A stretch of 64,000 nt of DNA from Devosia sp. XK-2. Its GTDB lineage: Bacteria > Pseudomonadota > Alphaproteobacteria > Rhizobiales > Devosiaceae. The position numbers and the translations under genes are program-made. The notes beneath the pieces were generated by a model. That model saw only the letters and a list, made by a program, of their open reading frames with translations, was not told where the DNA came from and searched no databases. The DNA lies in contig NZ_CP146608.1 in NCBI RefSeq assembly GCF_037113415.1, positions 2,624,501-2,688,500 of the forward strand, written 5' to 3'. Positions 19,123-28,724 of this stretch are shown piece by piece. Within the stretch, counting starts at the first letter, position 1. Each line of letters begins with the position of its first letter.

Positions 19123-19783
19123 GCATAGGTCACCCAGCCACGAAAATCGAAGCCGGCAAAGAACAGACTGATGTCAGTGAAGCCGGCCTCGGCCAGCATG
19201 GCCTCCTCGGCCTTCGGCGCGAGCAGGTACAGACGATCCAACATGGCCTGCCGCCCGCTTTCGGCGTGGGCCGGGTCGACGCCGTTGGAAATGGCAAAAC
19301 CCGCGTGTCGCTTCATCCAGAGATCACGGCTTTTCTGTCCTGCACAAAGCTCATATGGGCCAGGACCAGGGGCGCGCCCGGCTTCAGGCGACGATGGAGG
19401 CCCCGAAGGGTTTCAAGGCGTTCAGCCAGTGGCACGAAGTGAAAGACCAGCAATGAGGTCGCGCCATCGTACGGCCCCTCGGGCGCGTCCTTGATTGTGC
19501 CCTTGTGCAGCGCTACGCGGTCGCCAAACGCTGCCGTCGCCAGATGGGCCGCTTCGAGCATGCTGTCGGAGGGGTCGACACCATCAAGACGCCAGCCGGG
19601 ATGTGTGGCCGCCAGATTGTGCAATTCCACACCCCCGCCGGCGCCAAGCACCAGAACGCGCCCCGCCTCGGGCACGCGCTCGGCCAGCAGCAACTCGGTC
19701 ATCCGATGCAGCCCGGCCAGGCCCGGCACCTGCTTGAAGGCGCCCTCGGCATAGGCATTGATGGCACTGATCGGCGATGTCAT
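19119..19783 (-). pseudogene. Class I SAM-dependent methyltransferase, frameshifted
   Basis: The first 156 codons (19783-19313) hold a normal methyltransferase core: VLVLGAGGGVELHNLA (SAM motif I), LDGVDPSDSMLEAA, and LLVFHFVPLAERLETL. They end at a premature stop just after VQDRKAVISG. A second frame (19316-19119, ending GFTDISLFFAGFDFRGW) has the expected C-terminal part of the same family. Adding one A to the run of four at 19331-19334 would give SRDLWMKRHAGFA and join the two frames. So a single base is missing in a short homopolymer: a recent inactivating mutation, a sequencing error, or slippage. A neat inverted repeat lies at its promoter. Confidence 0.8.
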
Positions 19784-19803
19784 GGCAGGCTCCGGCGCTA
19801 ATA

Positions 19804-19822
19804 TGTAACTCCTTTAGTTACA
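19804..19822. promoter_or_regulatory. Inverted repeat at the methyltransferase promoter
   Basis: TGTAACT-N5-AGTTACA, a perfect 7-bp inverted repeat 21 bases ahead of the methyltransferase ATG. It looks like a dimer-type repressor operator (TetR-, HxlR- or ArsR-like), but no matching regulator gene is adjacent. Confidence 0.5.
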
Positions 19823-20012
19823 ATAAGAACACCCCGTCAACCCACTCGCCGCGGCGGGTCGGAATCAGCTAGCATGCGGTCAGGCGCGATCCACGCCTCC
19901 CCCCTCCACCGGGAAAGCAGCTGACCTGCCGGATTGACTGCCAAAGTATCAGCCCCGTCGTGCGACGGCATAAGGAGGGATTGCCTGAGCCAGTAACGAC
20001 TGGAGCAAGACC

Positions 20013-20756
20013 ATGCGACTTTCCGCACCCATTTACCGCCCCAAACGCGCCGCCAGACTGAAGGCCCGCGACCACGGCATTCCTCTGCACGCAGCGCTTG
20101 ACCAGATTGCCGCGGCAGAAGGCTTTGTGAGCTGGAGCCTGCTGAGTTCGCAAAGCGGAGAAGAGGTCACCGACCCGAGCACCATCGGCAACCAGCTGCA
20201 ACCCGGCGATCTCGTGCTGATCGCCGCGCGGCCTCGCCAGGGAAAAACGCTTCTGGCCCTGCAGATGGCGACGGCAGCTGCTGGGCCGGACCAGAAGGCC
20301 TATTTCTTCTCGCTCGACTGTACCCCTGCAGAGGTGCGCACGAAGCTCGATGCCATCAACGTGGCCCCCACTCAGTTCGCCGCCCAACTCGTCATCGACT
20401 GCTCTGACGACATTTGCGCCGACTACGTCATGCAAACGCTCGACACCGCGCCCCGCGGCACTTTGGCTGTTATCGACTATCTGCAATTGCTCGACCAGAA
20501 GAGATCGACGCCGGCGCTGCAACAACAGGTTACCGCTTTGGCCCAATTTGCCCGCACCCGCGGGCTCGTCATCGCCTTTATCTGCCAGGTAGATCGTGCC
20601 TTCGAGATGGCAGAAGCACCAATGCCAGACCTTGACGATATTCGGCTGCCCAACCCGCTCGACCTGACGATATTCGACCATGCCTGGTTTCTGAACAAGG
20701 GCACTGTGCACGGCCAGAGAATTCCGAAGAGCCAAGCGGCACCAAGCCACCGATAG
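20013..20756 (+). CDS. DnaB-like helicase-core ATPase, small stand-alone form
   Basis: 247 aa. Residues about 60-235 resemble the RecA-type ATPase core of DnaB: Walker A in LIAARPRQGKTLLAL, and Walker B plus downstream motif in LAVIDYLQLLDQKR. The N-terminal 45 residues (RAARLKARDHGIPLHAALDQ, then FVSWSLL) are not a DnaB N-terminal domain. At half the length of replicative DnaB it is not the main replicative helicase; it is a stand-alone paralogue of unknown role. GGAG lies 8 bases upstream of the ATG. A small hairpin follows it. Confidence 0.75.
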   Translation: MRLSAPIYRPKRAARLKARDHGIPLHAALDQIAAAEGFVSWSLLSSQSGEEVTDPSTIGNQLQPGDLVLIAARPRQGKTLLALQMATAAAGPDQKAYFFSLDCTPAEVRTKLDAINVAPTQFAAQLVIDCSDDICADYVMQTLDTAPRGTLAVIDYLQLLDQKRSTPALQQQVTALAQFARTRGLVIAFICQVDRAFEMAEAPMPDLDDIRLPNPLDLTIFDHAWFLNKGTVHGQRIPKSQAAPSHR

Positions 20757-20770
20757 TCCAAACGCCCAGA

Positions 20771-20793
20771 GGATGCCGATCCATTCGGCATCC
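20771..20793. terminator. Possible weak terminator after the DnaB-like gene
   Basis: GGATGCCGA-N5-TCGGCATCC, a perfect 9-bp stem, followed by CATTGTTTG. The T-run is poor, so it could instead be a regulatory hairpin ahead of the SorC-type gene. Confidence 0.4.
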
Positions 20794-20901
20794 CATTGTT
20801 TGTGCGCGCTGTGTTGAACTGGCCGCATGGACCTTGTCATAACCCCTTGCGACTGGGCGCGGCATCGGAATAATCGCGGAAACGATAAGGGATGGGGAAC
20901 C

Positions 20902-21855
20902 ATGGCTGCGCGAAACGACAATTCTGCGACCCGGCTGGACGATGCCGCACGGGCCGGCTGGCTCTACTATGTCGCCGGCAATACGCAGGAAGAAATCGCC
21001 AGCAAGATGGGAATTTCGCGCCAGTCGGCGCAGCGTCTCGTGTCGCTGTCTGTGAGCGAGGGACTGATCAAGGTGCGTCTCGACCACCCCATCGGCCATT
21101 GCCTGGACCTGGCCGAACGCCTGAAGAGCCGCTATGGCCTGGACCAGTGCGAAGTGGTGCCGTCCGATGCCGCCAGCAATTCGACAACGATTGGGGTGGC
21201 AGAGGCCGGCGCTGCCGAAATCGAACGCTGTCTGCGTAGCCCCGACCCGGTGATCATCGCCATCGGTACAGGCCGGACCCTGAAAGCGGCTATCGAACAG
21301 CTCCAACCCATGGATTGTCCCCATCACACGGTTGTCTCGCTGACCGGCAATATCGCGCCCGATGGCTCGGCCGCCTTCTATAACGTGATTTTCAACGTGG
21401 CCGACACGGTCAAGGCGCGCAGCTTTCCCATGCCCCTGCCCGTCATCGCTTCCTCGGCCAGGGAGCGGGAAATGCTCCACAGCCAGCCCATGATCGCCTC
21501 GACCCTGGATCTGGCCGCGCGCGCCAATATCACCTTTGTCGGTATCGGCCATCTGGGATCCGATGCGCCCCTGCTGCTGGATGGCTTCATCAGCGAAGCC
21601 GAACACAAGGCCCTGCTGAAAGCCGGGGCTATTGGGGAGATTTGCGGCTGGGTCTTCGATGCCGAGGGCCGGCTGATCGAGGGACTGACCAATGATCGGG
21701 TGGCATCGGCACCCATCCCCAGCCGCGAACAGGGCCGCGTCATCGCCCTGGCCATGGGCCCGGCCAAAGCCGCCGCCATTCGCGCCGCGCTGACCCGGCG
21801 TCTCGTCAATGGCCTGATCACCGATGAGCGAACAGCCGAATTGCTGCTGGCCTGA
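20902..21855 (+). CDS. SorC/DeoR-family sugar-responsive transcriptional regulator
   Basis: 317 aa. An N-terminal helix-turn-helix (LYYVAGNTQEEIASKMGISR, then QSAQRLVSLSV) is followed by the SorC sugar-binding domain (about 60-315), with GTGRTLKAAIEQL and VGIGHLGSDAPLL. Proteins of this family control polyol and sugar operons and respond to phosphorylated sugars or polyols. The best target in the window is the polyol operon that starts at 24171: its promoter carries a SorC-type palindrome at 24114-24131. The internal ATG at 20902 was chosen because a GGGG stretch precedes it and the upstream extension is not family-like. Confidence 0.85.
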   Translation: MAARNDNSATRLDDAARAGWLYYVAGNTQEEIASKMGISRQSAQRLVSLSVSEGLIKVRLDHPIGHCLDLAERLKSRYGLDQCEVVPSDAASNSTTIGVAEAGAAEIERCLRSPDPVIIAIGTGRTLKAAIEQLQPMDCPHHTVVSLTGNIAPDGSAAFYNVIFNVADTVKARSFPMPLPVIASSAREREMLHSQPMIASTLDLAARANITFVGIGHLGSDAPLLLDGFISEAEHKALLKAGAIGEICGWVFDAEGRLIEGLTNDRVASAPIPSREQGRVIALAMGPAKAAAIRAALTRRLVNGLITDERTAELLLA

Positions 21856-22192
21856 CTCCATGCCCATGGCGCAAAGTCCCTTTCCGACGACGTGTTGACG
21901 CGCCGCCCGGCCTCGTGGTCACGAGAAAAGAGCGGAGTCCCGAGACGGCTGCCGTCCCTGAAACTAAAAACTGAAACGAACGCCTTCCCGGGAACGCTTG
22001 CCATTCGCGCATAGCGCTCATGGCCCTCTCGCCTCAAATAGCGCCACTGGCGCTATTTGGCCTTCGGCACGGATCGAAGCCCCTGTTTCAGGGGGAGGTT
22101 GGGTGGGGATGCTCCAAAAACCGTTTCGCCACCATTCTGTCCCAGCGCCTGGTCTCCGGGCGGCCTTGTATTTCCCGCATCCGGCGGTTCCG
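21856..22192. other. 337-base gene-free gap between convergent genes
   Basis: Separates two convergent genes. It holds the two-hairpin repeat (copy B) and a G-rich tail at about 22080-22115. The rest has no open frame or motif I can support. Confidence 0.6.
22036..22115. repeat. Two-hairpin palindromic repeat, copy B
   Basis: Stem AAATAGCGCC (22036-22045) with GGCGCTATTT (22049-22058), loop ACT, a 3-base linker, then CTTCG-N8-CGAAG (22062-22079), then CCCCTG/CAGGGG and a GGGGAGGTTGGGTGGGG tail. All lengths equal copy A at 1651-1694, while three stem pairs have changed on both sides. Confidence 0.65.
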
Positions 22193-22876
22193 TCAGGCAT
22201 TGGCTTTCAGCAACCATGCATCATGGTTGTCGAGAAAGACCTTGAGCCGCTCGCCATAGTCACCGGTGACCGCCTCGCGCACGCTCTGGCGGGCAGAAAG
22301 AGCCTTTCGCCACGCGGTCACGCGCGGCAGGCCCTCGAATACCCCGGATGGCGCAATAGCGTCGAACACGTCGAAATAGCGGAAGATGGGCGCAAAAACC
22401 GCATCGACCAGGCTGAACGCGGCGCCGGCAAAGAACGGCCCGTCGCCGAGCTCGGCCTCGACGCGACCGAACTTGCCGAGCAGCGCCTTGCGCTTGGCCT
22501 CATAGTTTAGAGCGTCCTTTGCCGTCTCGAAGCCCCAGAGGTCGGACAGGATGGACGAACCGAATTCTATCCAGCCCCGATGCTGCGCCCGCGTCAGCGG
22601 ATCGGCAGGATGAAGAGCGGCGCCGGGCTGCGTGTCTTCGAGATATTCGCAGATGGCGGCGCTCTCAAACAACACGGCATCCGCGCCATCGTCCTGCCTG
22701 ACGATCAGCAGCGGCACCTTGCCGAGCGGCGAAATGGCCGTAAACCAATCCGGCTTTGCCGCCAGATCGATATAGCGGCGCTCGAACGGCACACCTTTTT
22801 CGGAAAGAGCGATGGCGGCCCGCTGCACATAGGGGCAGAGATGATGGCTGATAAGGGTCAGTTTCGTATCGGACAT
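22193..22876 (-). CDS. Glutathione S-transferase family protein
   Basis: 227 aa. The N-terminal thioredoxin-like domain has LTLISHHLCPYVQRA (CPYV, an omega-like active-site cysteine), cis-Pro in GKVPLLIV, and ESAAICEYLE for glutathione binding. A helical C-terminal domain follows. It likely performs thiol transfer or detoxification of electrophiles in the cytoplasm. It lies 21 bases downstream of the DoxX gene in the same direction, and a MarR repressor is divergent, so the three look like an electrophile or quinone stress unit. Confidence 0.88.
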   Translation of the reverse strand: MSDTKLTLISHHLCPYVQRAAIALSEKGVPFERRYIDLAAKPDWFTAISPLGKVPLLIVRQDDGADAVLFESAAICEYLEDTQPGAALHPADPLTRAQHRGWIEFGSSILSDLWGFETAKDALNYEAKRKALLGKFGRVEAELGDGPFFAGAAFSLVDAVFAPIFRYFDVFDAIAPSGVFEGLPRVTAWRKALSARQSVREAVTGDYGERLKVFLDNHDAWLLKANA

Positions 22877-22897
22877 GATGAAATCTCCTTGGGCGGC

Positions 22898-23308
22898 TCA
22901 GCGAAAGGCGGGCGAAGGGCGCAACGCGTAGCGGCCGTCACCGAATAGGAATTGGGCGACAGACAGGATGATGAGGTAGAGCGGATATTCCCAACCGCCA
23001 TTCGGCGCGTTGAAGACCCAGCCGTTGCCGCCATGGGCCCAGATGATCGCGCCGGCCAGCGCCGGGATCAGGATCACGGCCACCCAACGCGCATAGATGC
23101 CCAGAACCAGCATCGCGCCACCAACCGCTTCCGCCGCGAAGGTGATATAGGCCAGCCAGCCAGGCAGACCGATCGATTCAAAATAGCCTGCCGTGCCGGC
23201 AAGGCCGAAGGTCAACAGCTTTAGCCCAATGGAATGGGCCAGATACATCACGCCCAGGCTGACGCGCAGCAGCGTGACCCCATAGTCCGTTAGCCGCTCT
23301 TGAGTCAT
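22898..23308 (-). CDS. DoxX-family membrane protein
   Basis: 136 aa with four transmembrane helices and DoxX-type motifs (LLRVSLGVMYLAHSIGLKLL, then WLAYITFAAEAVGGAML). DoxX-type proteins are linked to thiol and oxidative stress at the membrane, though their chemistry is unclear. The ATG at 23308 was chosen because GGAG is correctly spaced; an in-frame upstream ATG lies inside a MarR-type operator. First gene of a doxX-gst operon that is divergent from the MarR gene. Confidence 0.87.
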   Translation of the reverse strand: MTQERLTDYGVTLLRVSLGVMYLAHSIGLKLLTFGLAGTAGYFESIGLPGWLAYITFAAEAVGGAMLVLGIYARWVAVILIPALAGAIIWAHGGNGWVFNAPNGGWEYPLYLIILSVAQFLFGDGRYALRPSPAFR

Positions 23309-23332
23309 GGAAAGTCTCCGTTCCGTAAATAT

Positions 23333-23389
23333 ATGCAGTTGCATCTATATGGCCGCTTGCCTTCCCGGTCAATATGCATGTAACTGCAT
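23333..23389. promoter_or_regulatory. Pair of MarR-type operators between doxX and marR
   Basis: ATGCAGTTGCAT (23333-23344) and ATGCATGTAACTGCAT (23374-23389), both with ATGCA...TGCAT arms. They sit 43 bases apart centre to centre (about four turns), one near the doxX start and one ending 2 bases before the marR ATG. The regulator probably represses both directions. Confidence 0.65.
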
Positions 23390-23391
23390 CT

Positions 23392-23856
23392 ATGTCCGAT
23401 CACGCAGAGACTGAAACCCCGCAACCATCCCTGGCCGTCACCCGGGCCTGGATACGGCTCATGCGTGCCCAGCGGATCGTCCTTGCCGCGATCGAACAGG
23501 ATTTGAAGGTGGCCGATCTGCCGCCACTGGGCTGGTATGATGTGTTGCTCGAACTGTCGCGGGCCACGGACGGCCGCTTGCGGCCCTTCGAAATCGAGGA
23601 ACGCACCCTATTGGCGCAGCATAATCTTTCCAGGCTGCTCGACCGGATGGACAAGGCAGGTCTGGTCAAGCGCGAAGTGTTCGCTGAGGACGGCCGGGGA
23701 CGCTGGGTCATCATCACACAAGCCGGCCGTGCCATGCAGGCGCATATGTGGATCATATATGCAAAAGCGCTGCAGCAGCATCTGGGCAGCAAGCTTGACG
23801 ATGGTCAGGCCGAGCAGCTGGCCGGGCTGCTGGCGGCCCTATCGCAAAAATCCTAG
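23392..23856 (+). CDS. MarR-family transcriptional repressor
   Basis: 154 aa winged-helix regulator (LRPFEIEERTLLAQHNLSRL as recognition region, wing AEDGRGRWVIITQAG). It most likely senses phenolics, quinones or other electrophiles and controls the divergent doxX-gst operon and itself through the paired palindromes. The ATG at 23392 was chosen because the upstream in-frame ATG at 23374 is part of the second operator. No ribosome-binding site is visible ahead of 23392, so the message may be leaderless. Confidence 0.85.
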   Translation: MSDHAETETPQPSLAVTRAWIRLMRAQRIVLAAIEQDLKVADLPPLGWYDVLLELSRATDGRLRPFEIEERTLLAQHNLSRLLDRMDKAGLVKREVFAEDGRGRWVIITQAGRAMQAHMWIIYAKALQQHLGSKLDDGQAEQLAGLLAALSQKS

Positions 23857-24170
23857 ACCCTTTCACATTGGGGCCGACGCGGCTCTATCGCCCCTCAACA
23901 TTGAGCGAACAGAGGCGACGGCAGCGCAAGTCCGACTCAATGACCCGCCCTGGCGTTCCGGCCAAGGTCACTGCGGCAGACTACCGGGCATTCGCTACGC
24001 CAAATGACATGCGCCCAGAACGCACTACGGCGTAAAACGCGCAACTCCAATCTCTCTGACGCACGTGCCGCATGATCACAAGCAAAAACGCCGCTTGACT
24101 CCCTCGCTCGGTTGATGAACATTTGCTCATCGTCGAAGCAAATGCTCGCTTCGCATCTGGGAGGATTTTG
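23857..24170. other. 314-base region upstream of the polyol operon
   Basis: No gene seen. The right end holds a promoter-like TTGACT (24095-24100), 17 bases, AACATT (24118-24123), overlapped by the SorC-type operator. The left two-thirds shows nothing I can name. Confidence 0.5.
24114..24131. promoter_or_regulatory. SorC-type operator of the polyol operon
   Basis: GATGAACATTTGCTCATC, an 18-bp palindrome of form GATGA-n-CA-nn-TG-n-TCATC. It overlaps the likely -10 element at 24118-24123, a good place for repression. A second overlapping inverted repeat, CATTTGCT-N9-AGCAAATG, spans 24120-24144. The regulator at 20902-21855 is the natural candidate. Confidence 0.6.
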
Positions 24171-25481
24171 ATGAAACTGACACCGCTTCTCGCGGGCCTA
24201 TTTTCGCTCGCACTCGTCGGCACCGCTTCTGCGCAGACGCTCACCATTGCCACTGTGAACAATGGCGACATGATCCGCATGCAGGGCCTGTCCGACGCCT
24301 TCACGGCGGAAACCGGTATCGAGCTCAATTGGGTGGTTCTGGAAGAGAACACGCTCCGCCAGAACGTCACCACCGACATCGCCACCAATGGCGGCCAATA
24401 TGACATCATGACCATCGGCACCTATGAGGCCCCGATCTGGGCCAAGCAGGGCTGGCTGAAGCCGCTCGATGGCCTGGCGGCCGATGCCGATTATGATGTC
24501 GATGACCTGCTGCCGCCGATCCGGGACGGTCTGTCGGTCGATGGCAAGCTCTATGCAGCGCCCTTCTATGGCGAGAGCTCCTTCATCATGTATCGCACCG
24601 ATCTGATGGAAAAAGCCGGGCTGGAAATGCCGGAGGCCCCAACCTGGGAATTCATCGGCGAAGCCGCCCGCGCCATGACCGACCGTGCCAATGACATCAA
24701 CGGCATCTGCCTGCGTGGCAAGGCCGGCTGGGGCGAGAACATGGCGTTCCTAACCGCCATGTCCAACTCCTTCGGCGCCCGCTGGTTCGATGAAAACTGG
24801 ATGCCGCAGTTCGATCAGCCGGAATGGAAGGCAACGCTGGACACCTATCTCTCGCTAATGGCCGATGCTGGTCCGTCCGGTGCATCATCGAACGGGTTCA
24901 ACGAGAACCTGACCCTGTTCCAGCAGGGCAAATGCGGCATGTGGATCGACGCCACCGTGGCGGCCTCCTTCGTGACCAACCCCGATGACTCGACGGTCGC
25001 CGACAAGGTCGGTTTCGCCCTGGCGCCGGACACCGGGTTGGGCAAGCGCGGCAACTGGCTCTGGGCCTGGTCGCTGGCCATCCCGGCAAGCTCGCAGAAT
25101 GCCGATGCCGCCGAGCAGTTCATCGGCTGGGCAACCTCCAAGGACTATCTCGAAATGGTTGCGGCGGAGGAAGGTTGGGCCAATGTGCCTCCGGGCACGC
25201 GCATCTCGCTTTATGAGAACCCGGATTACCAGGCCGCGGCACCTTTCGCCGACATGACCCTGGGCTCGATCTATGCAGCCGATCCGACCCATCCGACCGT
25301 CGAGCCGGTGCCCTATGTCGGCGTGCAATTCGTGGCTATTCCGGAATTTGCCGGTATCGCGACCAATGTGGGTCAGCTCTTCTCGGCAGCGCTGGCCGGG
25401 CAGATGTCGGCCGATGACGCCCTGGCTCAGGCCCAGGACGCCACCACCCGCGACATGACCCGCGCCGGCTATATCAAATAG
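24171..25481 (+). CDS. Periplasmic polyol-binding protein of an ABC transporter (sorbitol/mannitol type)
   Basis: 436 aa. A Sec signal peptide ends in ASAQ (about residue 22). The body is of the SmoE/MtlE type (IATVNNGDMIRMQGLSDAF, NGGQYDIMTIGTYEAP, GESSFIMYRTDLMEKAGL). GGGAGG precedes the ATG. First gene of the operon for binding protein, two permeases, ATPase, polyol dehydrogenase and pentulose kinase. The exact substrate (mannitol, sorbitol, arabitol, ribitol) cannot be read from the sequence. A GC-rich stem-loop follows the gene. Confidence 0.87.
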   Translation: MKLTPLLAGLFSLALVGTASAQTLTIATVNNGDMIRMQGLSDAFTAETGIELNWVVLEENTLRQNVTTDIATNGGQYDIMTIGTYEAPIWAKQGWLKPLDGLAADADYDVDDLLPPIRDGLSVDGKLYAAPFYGESSFIMYRTDLMEKAGLEMPEAPTWEFIGEAARAMTDRANDINGICLRGKAGWGENMAFLTAMSNSFGARWFDENWMPQFDQPEWKATLDTYLSLMADAGPSGASSNGFNENLTLFQQGKCGMWIDATVAASFVTNPDDSTVADKVGFALAPDTGLGKRGNWLWAWSLAIPASSQNADAAEQFIGWATSKDYLEMVAAEEGWANVPPGTRISLYENPDYQAAAPFADMTLGSIYAADPTHPTVEPVPYVGVQFVAIPEFAGIATNVGQLFSAALAGQMSADDALAQAQDATTRDMTRAGYIK

Positions 25482-25499
25482 GCCTCCTCCCGACGACGA

Positions 25500-25540
25500 C
25501 CGCCCGACCGATCATTCCCTCAATCGGCCGGGCGGATTTT
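25500..25540 (+). promoter_or_regulatory. Stem-loop after the polyol-binding protein gene
   Basis: Arms CCGCCCGACCGAT (25500-25512) and ATCGGCCGGGCGG (25523-25535), followed by ATTTT. It may end most transcripts or protect the upstream message, so that binding protein exceeds permease. Confidence 0.6.
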
Positions 25541-25653
25541 GGCAGCTTCGATGGGGGGCGTGAGGCAAATTCGCTCCGGTGGGGCGAATTTAGGTGAAAG
25601 GCCGTGAGCGCCATGCGCGAATGGCCGGCGCTGAGTACCACAACGGCAGACTC

Positions 25654-25726
25654 GCCCTCGGGCTTGACCCGAGGGCCACCATCGGTCCGGTGCGGGTTAA
25701 GAATGGCCCTCGGATCAAGTCCGAGG
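25654..25726. repeat. Pair of oppositely oriented short palindromes
   Basis: GCCCTCGGG-CTTGA-CCCGAGGGC (25654-25676) and CCTCGGA-TCAAG-TCCGAGG (25708-25726). The loops CTTGA and TCAAG are nearly reverse complements, so the two are inverted copies of one element, like a two-unit REP cluster. It makes up part of the 305-base gap between binding protein and first permease. Confidence 0.6.
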
Positions 25727-25786
25727 ACGGCATGGTGAATGTGGAGAGATCGGTCCATCAGGGCACCGGCAAGGAGACCACCACGA

Positions 25787-26659
25787 ATGGCAACCAGACA
25801 AACCCGAACCCTCGCCCGTACGATGATGGCACCCGCCGTCATCGTGCTGCTCATCTGGATGGCCGTGCCCCTGGCAATGACGCTGTGGTTTTCGTTCCAG
25901 AACTATAGCCTGATCAACCCGATGATGACTGGCTTTGCCGGCTGGGGGAACTACATCTATGTGATCGGCGATCCCAGCTTTACCCAGGCTCTGGTCAATA
26001 CATTGCTGCTGGTCGGCGGAGTACTGCTGATCACCGTCATCGGCGGCACGTTCCTTGCGCTTTTGCTCGACCAGCCGATCTGGGGGCAGGGCATTTTGCG
26101 CATCCTGGTGATTTCCCCCTTCTTCGTCATGCCGCCGGTGGCCGCGCTGATCTGGAAGAACGGCTTCATGCATCCCGGCTATGGCATGCTCGGGCACCTT
26201 TATAAGGCGCTGGGTCTGCAGCCGGTCGACTGGTTCGCGCAATATCCGCTGTTCTCGGTAATCGTGATCGTGGCCTGGCAATGGCTGCCCTTTGCCACGC
26301 TCATCCTGCTGACGGCCTTGCAATCGCTGTCCGAAGAGCAGCGCGAGGCCGCCGAGATGGATGGCGCCAATGCGGTCAATCGCTTCCGCTATATCATCCT
26401 GCCGCATATGGCGCGGGCAATCACCATCGTCATCCTCATCCAGACCATCTTCCTGCTCGGTATCTTTGCGGAAATCCGCGTCACCACCGGCGGCGGGCCT
26501 GGCTATGCATCGACCAACATCGCCTTCCTGGTGTTCCGCACCGGCATCCTTTCCAACGACATCGGCGCCGGTTCGGCCGGTGGCGTGGTCGCCGTCATCA
26601 TCGCCAATATCGTCGCCATCTTCCTGATGCGCGCCGTCGGCAAGAACCTGGACGCGTAA
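25787..26659 (+). CDS. Polyol ABC transporter permease 1 (MalF type)
   Basis: 290 aa, about six transmembrane helices, EAA loop REAAEMDGANAVNRFRYIILP. Forms the membrane channel with the next gene product. The ATG at 25787 was chosen: AGGAG lies about 10 bases upstream and the upstream frame is repeat DNA. A 305-base gap with a stem-loop and repeats separates it from the binding-protein gene. Confidence 0.88.
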   Translation: MATRQTRTLARTMMAPAVIVLLIWMAVPLAMTLWFSFQNYSLINPMMTGFAGWGNYIYVIGDPSFTQALVNTLLLVGGVLLITVIGGTFLALLLDQPIWGQGILRILVISPFFVMPPVAALIWKNGFMHPGYGMLGHLYKALGLQPVDWFAQYPLFSVIVIVAWQWLPFATLILLTALQSLSEEQREAAEMDGANAVNRFRYIILPHMARAITIVILIQTIFLLGIFAEIRVTTGGGPGYASTNIAFLVFRTGILSNDIGAGSAGGVVAVIIANIVAIFLMRAVGKNLDA

Positions 26660-26670
26660 GGAGAAGTATC

Positions 26671-27501
26671 ATGGCCCGCAGCGCATCCGTCCAGACCAAA
26701 ATCGGCTTCACAGTACTCGCATGGGCAGTCGCCCTGCTGCTGTTCTCGCCCATCCTGTGGACCATAGTCACGGCGTTCAAGACCGAGGCCGAGGCCATCG
26801 CCGCCCCGCCGACCTTCCTGCCGCAAACCTTCACACTCGACAATTTCGGCGATGTGCAGGACCGTTCGGATTACATCAAGCACGCCTGGAACTCGATTGT
26901 AGTCTCGGTCGGCTCGACGCTTCTGGGCCTTGTCATCGCCATTCCGGCGGCATGGTCGATGGCCTTTGCGCCGACCAAGCGTACCAAGGACATTCTGATG
27001 TGGATGCTCTCCACCAAGATGATGCCGGCGGTGGGCGTTCTTATTCCGATCTACCTGATCTTCCGTGACCTGCGCCTGCTCGATACCGTGCATGGCCTGA
27101 CCATCATCATGACGCTGATCAACCTGCCGATCATCATCTGGATGCTCTATACCTATTTCAAGGAAATCCCGGTCGATATCCTGGAAGCGGCCCGCATGGA
27201 TGGCGCCGAGCTCTGGAACGAGATCGTCCACGTGCTCGTGCCCATGGCAGTGCCCGGCATTGCCTCGACCCTTCTGCTCAACGTGATCCTCGCCTGGAAC
27301 GAAGCCTTCTGGACCATCACCCTGACCTCGGGCCGCGCCGGCACGCTGACCGCCTTCATCTCGTCGTTCTCATCGCCGCAGGGCCTGTTCCTGGCCAAGC
27401 TCTCGGCCGCATCCCTGCTCGCCATCGCACCAATCCTGCTGCTGGGCTGGTTCAGCCAGAAGCAACTCGTCCGTGGCCTCACCTTCGGCGCCGTCAAATA
27501 A
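26671..27501 (+). CDS. Polyol ABC transporter permease 2 (MalG type)
   Basis: 276 aa, about six transmembrane helices, EAA loop [21 protein letters not shown]. It starts 11 bases after permease 1, with AGGAG upstream of the ATG. Together they form a carbohydrate-type importer channel. The sequence [19 protein letters not shown] is typical of the mannitol/sorbitol subgroup as I know it. Confidence 0.88.
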   Translation: MARSASVQTKIGFTVLAWAVALLLFSPILWTIVTAFKTEAEAIAAPPTFLPQTFTLDNFGDVQDRSDYIKHAWNSIVVSVGSTLLGLVIAIPAAWSMAFAPTKRTKDILMWMLSTKMMPAVGVLIPIYLIFRDLRLLDTVHGLTIIMTLINLPIIIWMLYTYFKEIPVDILEAARMDGAELWNEIVHVLVPMAVPGIASTLLLNVILAWNEAFWTITLTSGRAGTLTAFISSFSSPQGLFLAKLSAASLLAIAPILLLGWFSQKQLVRGLTFGAVK

Positions 27502-27514
27502 GGACTGTAAGAAA

Positions 27515-28516
<1,002 letters not shown>

Positions 28517-28548
28517 TCATGCACATCACCCCAGCATCAGTTGTGCCC

Positions 28549-28694
28549 GCCCTCCCCCTTGAGGGGAGGGTAGCGACGCCGCGCCTGAAAGGCCTTGGCA
28601 AAGCTGGGGAGGGGGTCGACCGTCCGACGCATACTGGCCTCAACGCTCACTGCATCACCCCCCACCCCAACCCTCCCCCTCAAGTGCGGAGGGA
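28549..28694. repeat. Palindromic repeat cluster between transporter ATPase and dehydrogenase genes
   Basis: CCCTCCCC-N5-GGGGAGGG at 28550-28570 (same stem as 1745-1765) and CCCTCC...GGAGGG at 28671-28693, with a C-rich stretch between. The second part resembles, in reverse, the tail of the repeat at 22036-22115. It fills most of the 208-base gap inside the operon. Confidence 0.6.
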
Positions 28695-28724
28695 GCCACA
28701 CGCACCGGCACCGAGCATTGATAC

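Noticed and set aside
20013..20756. DnaB-like gene as a sign of a plasmid or phage replication module
   Set aside because: No origin, integrase or replication gene nearby; flanking genes are ordinary chromosomal ones.
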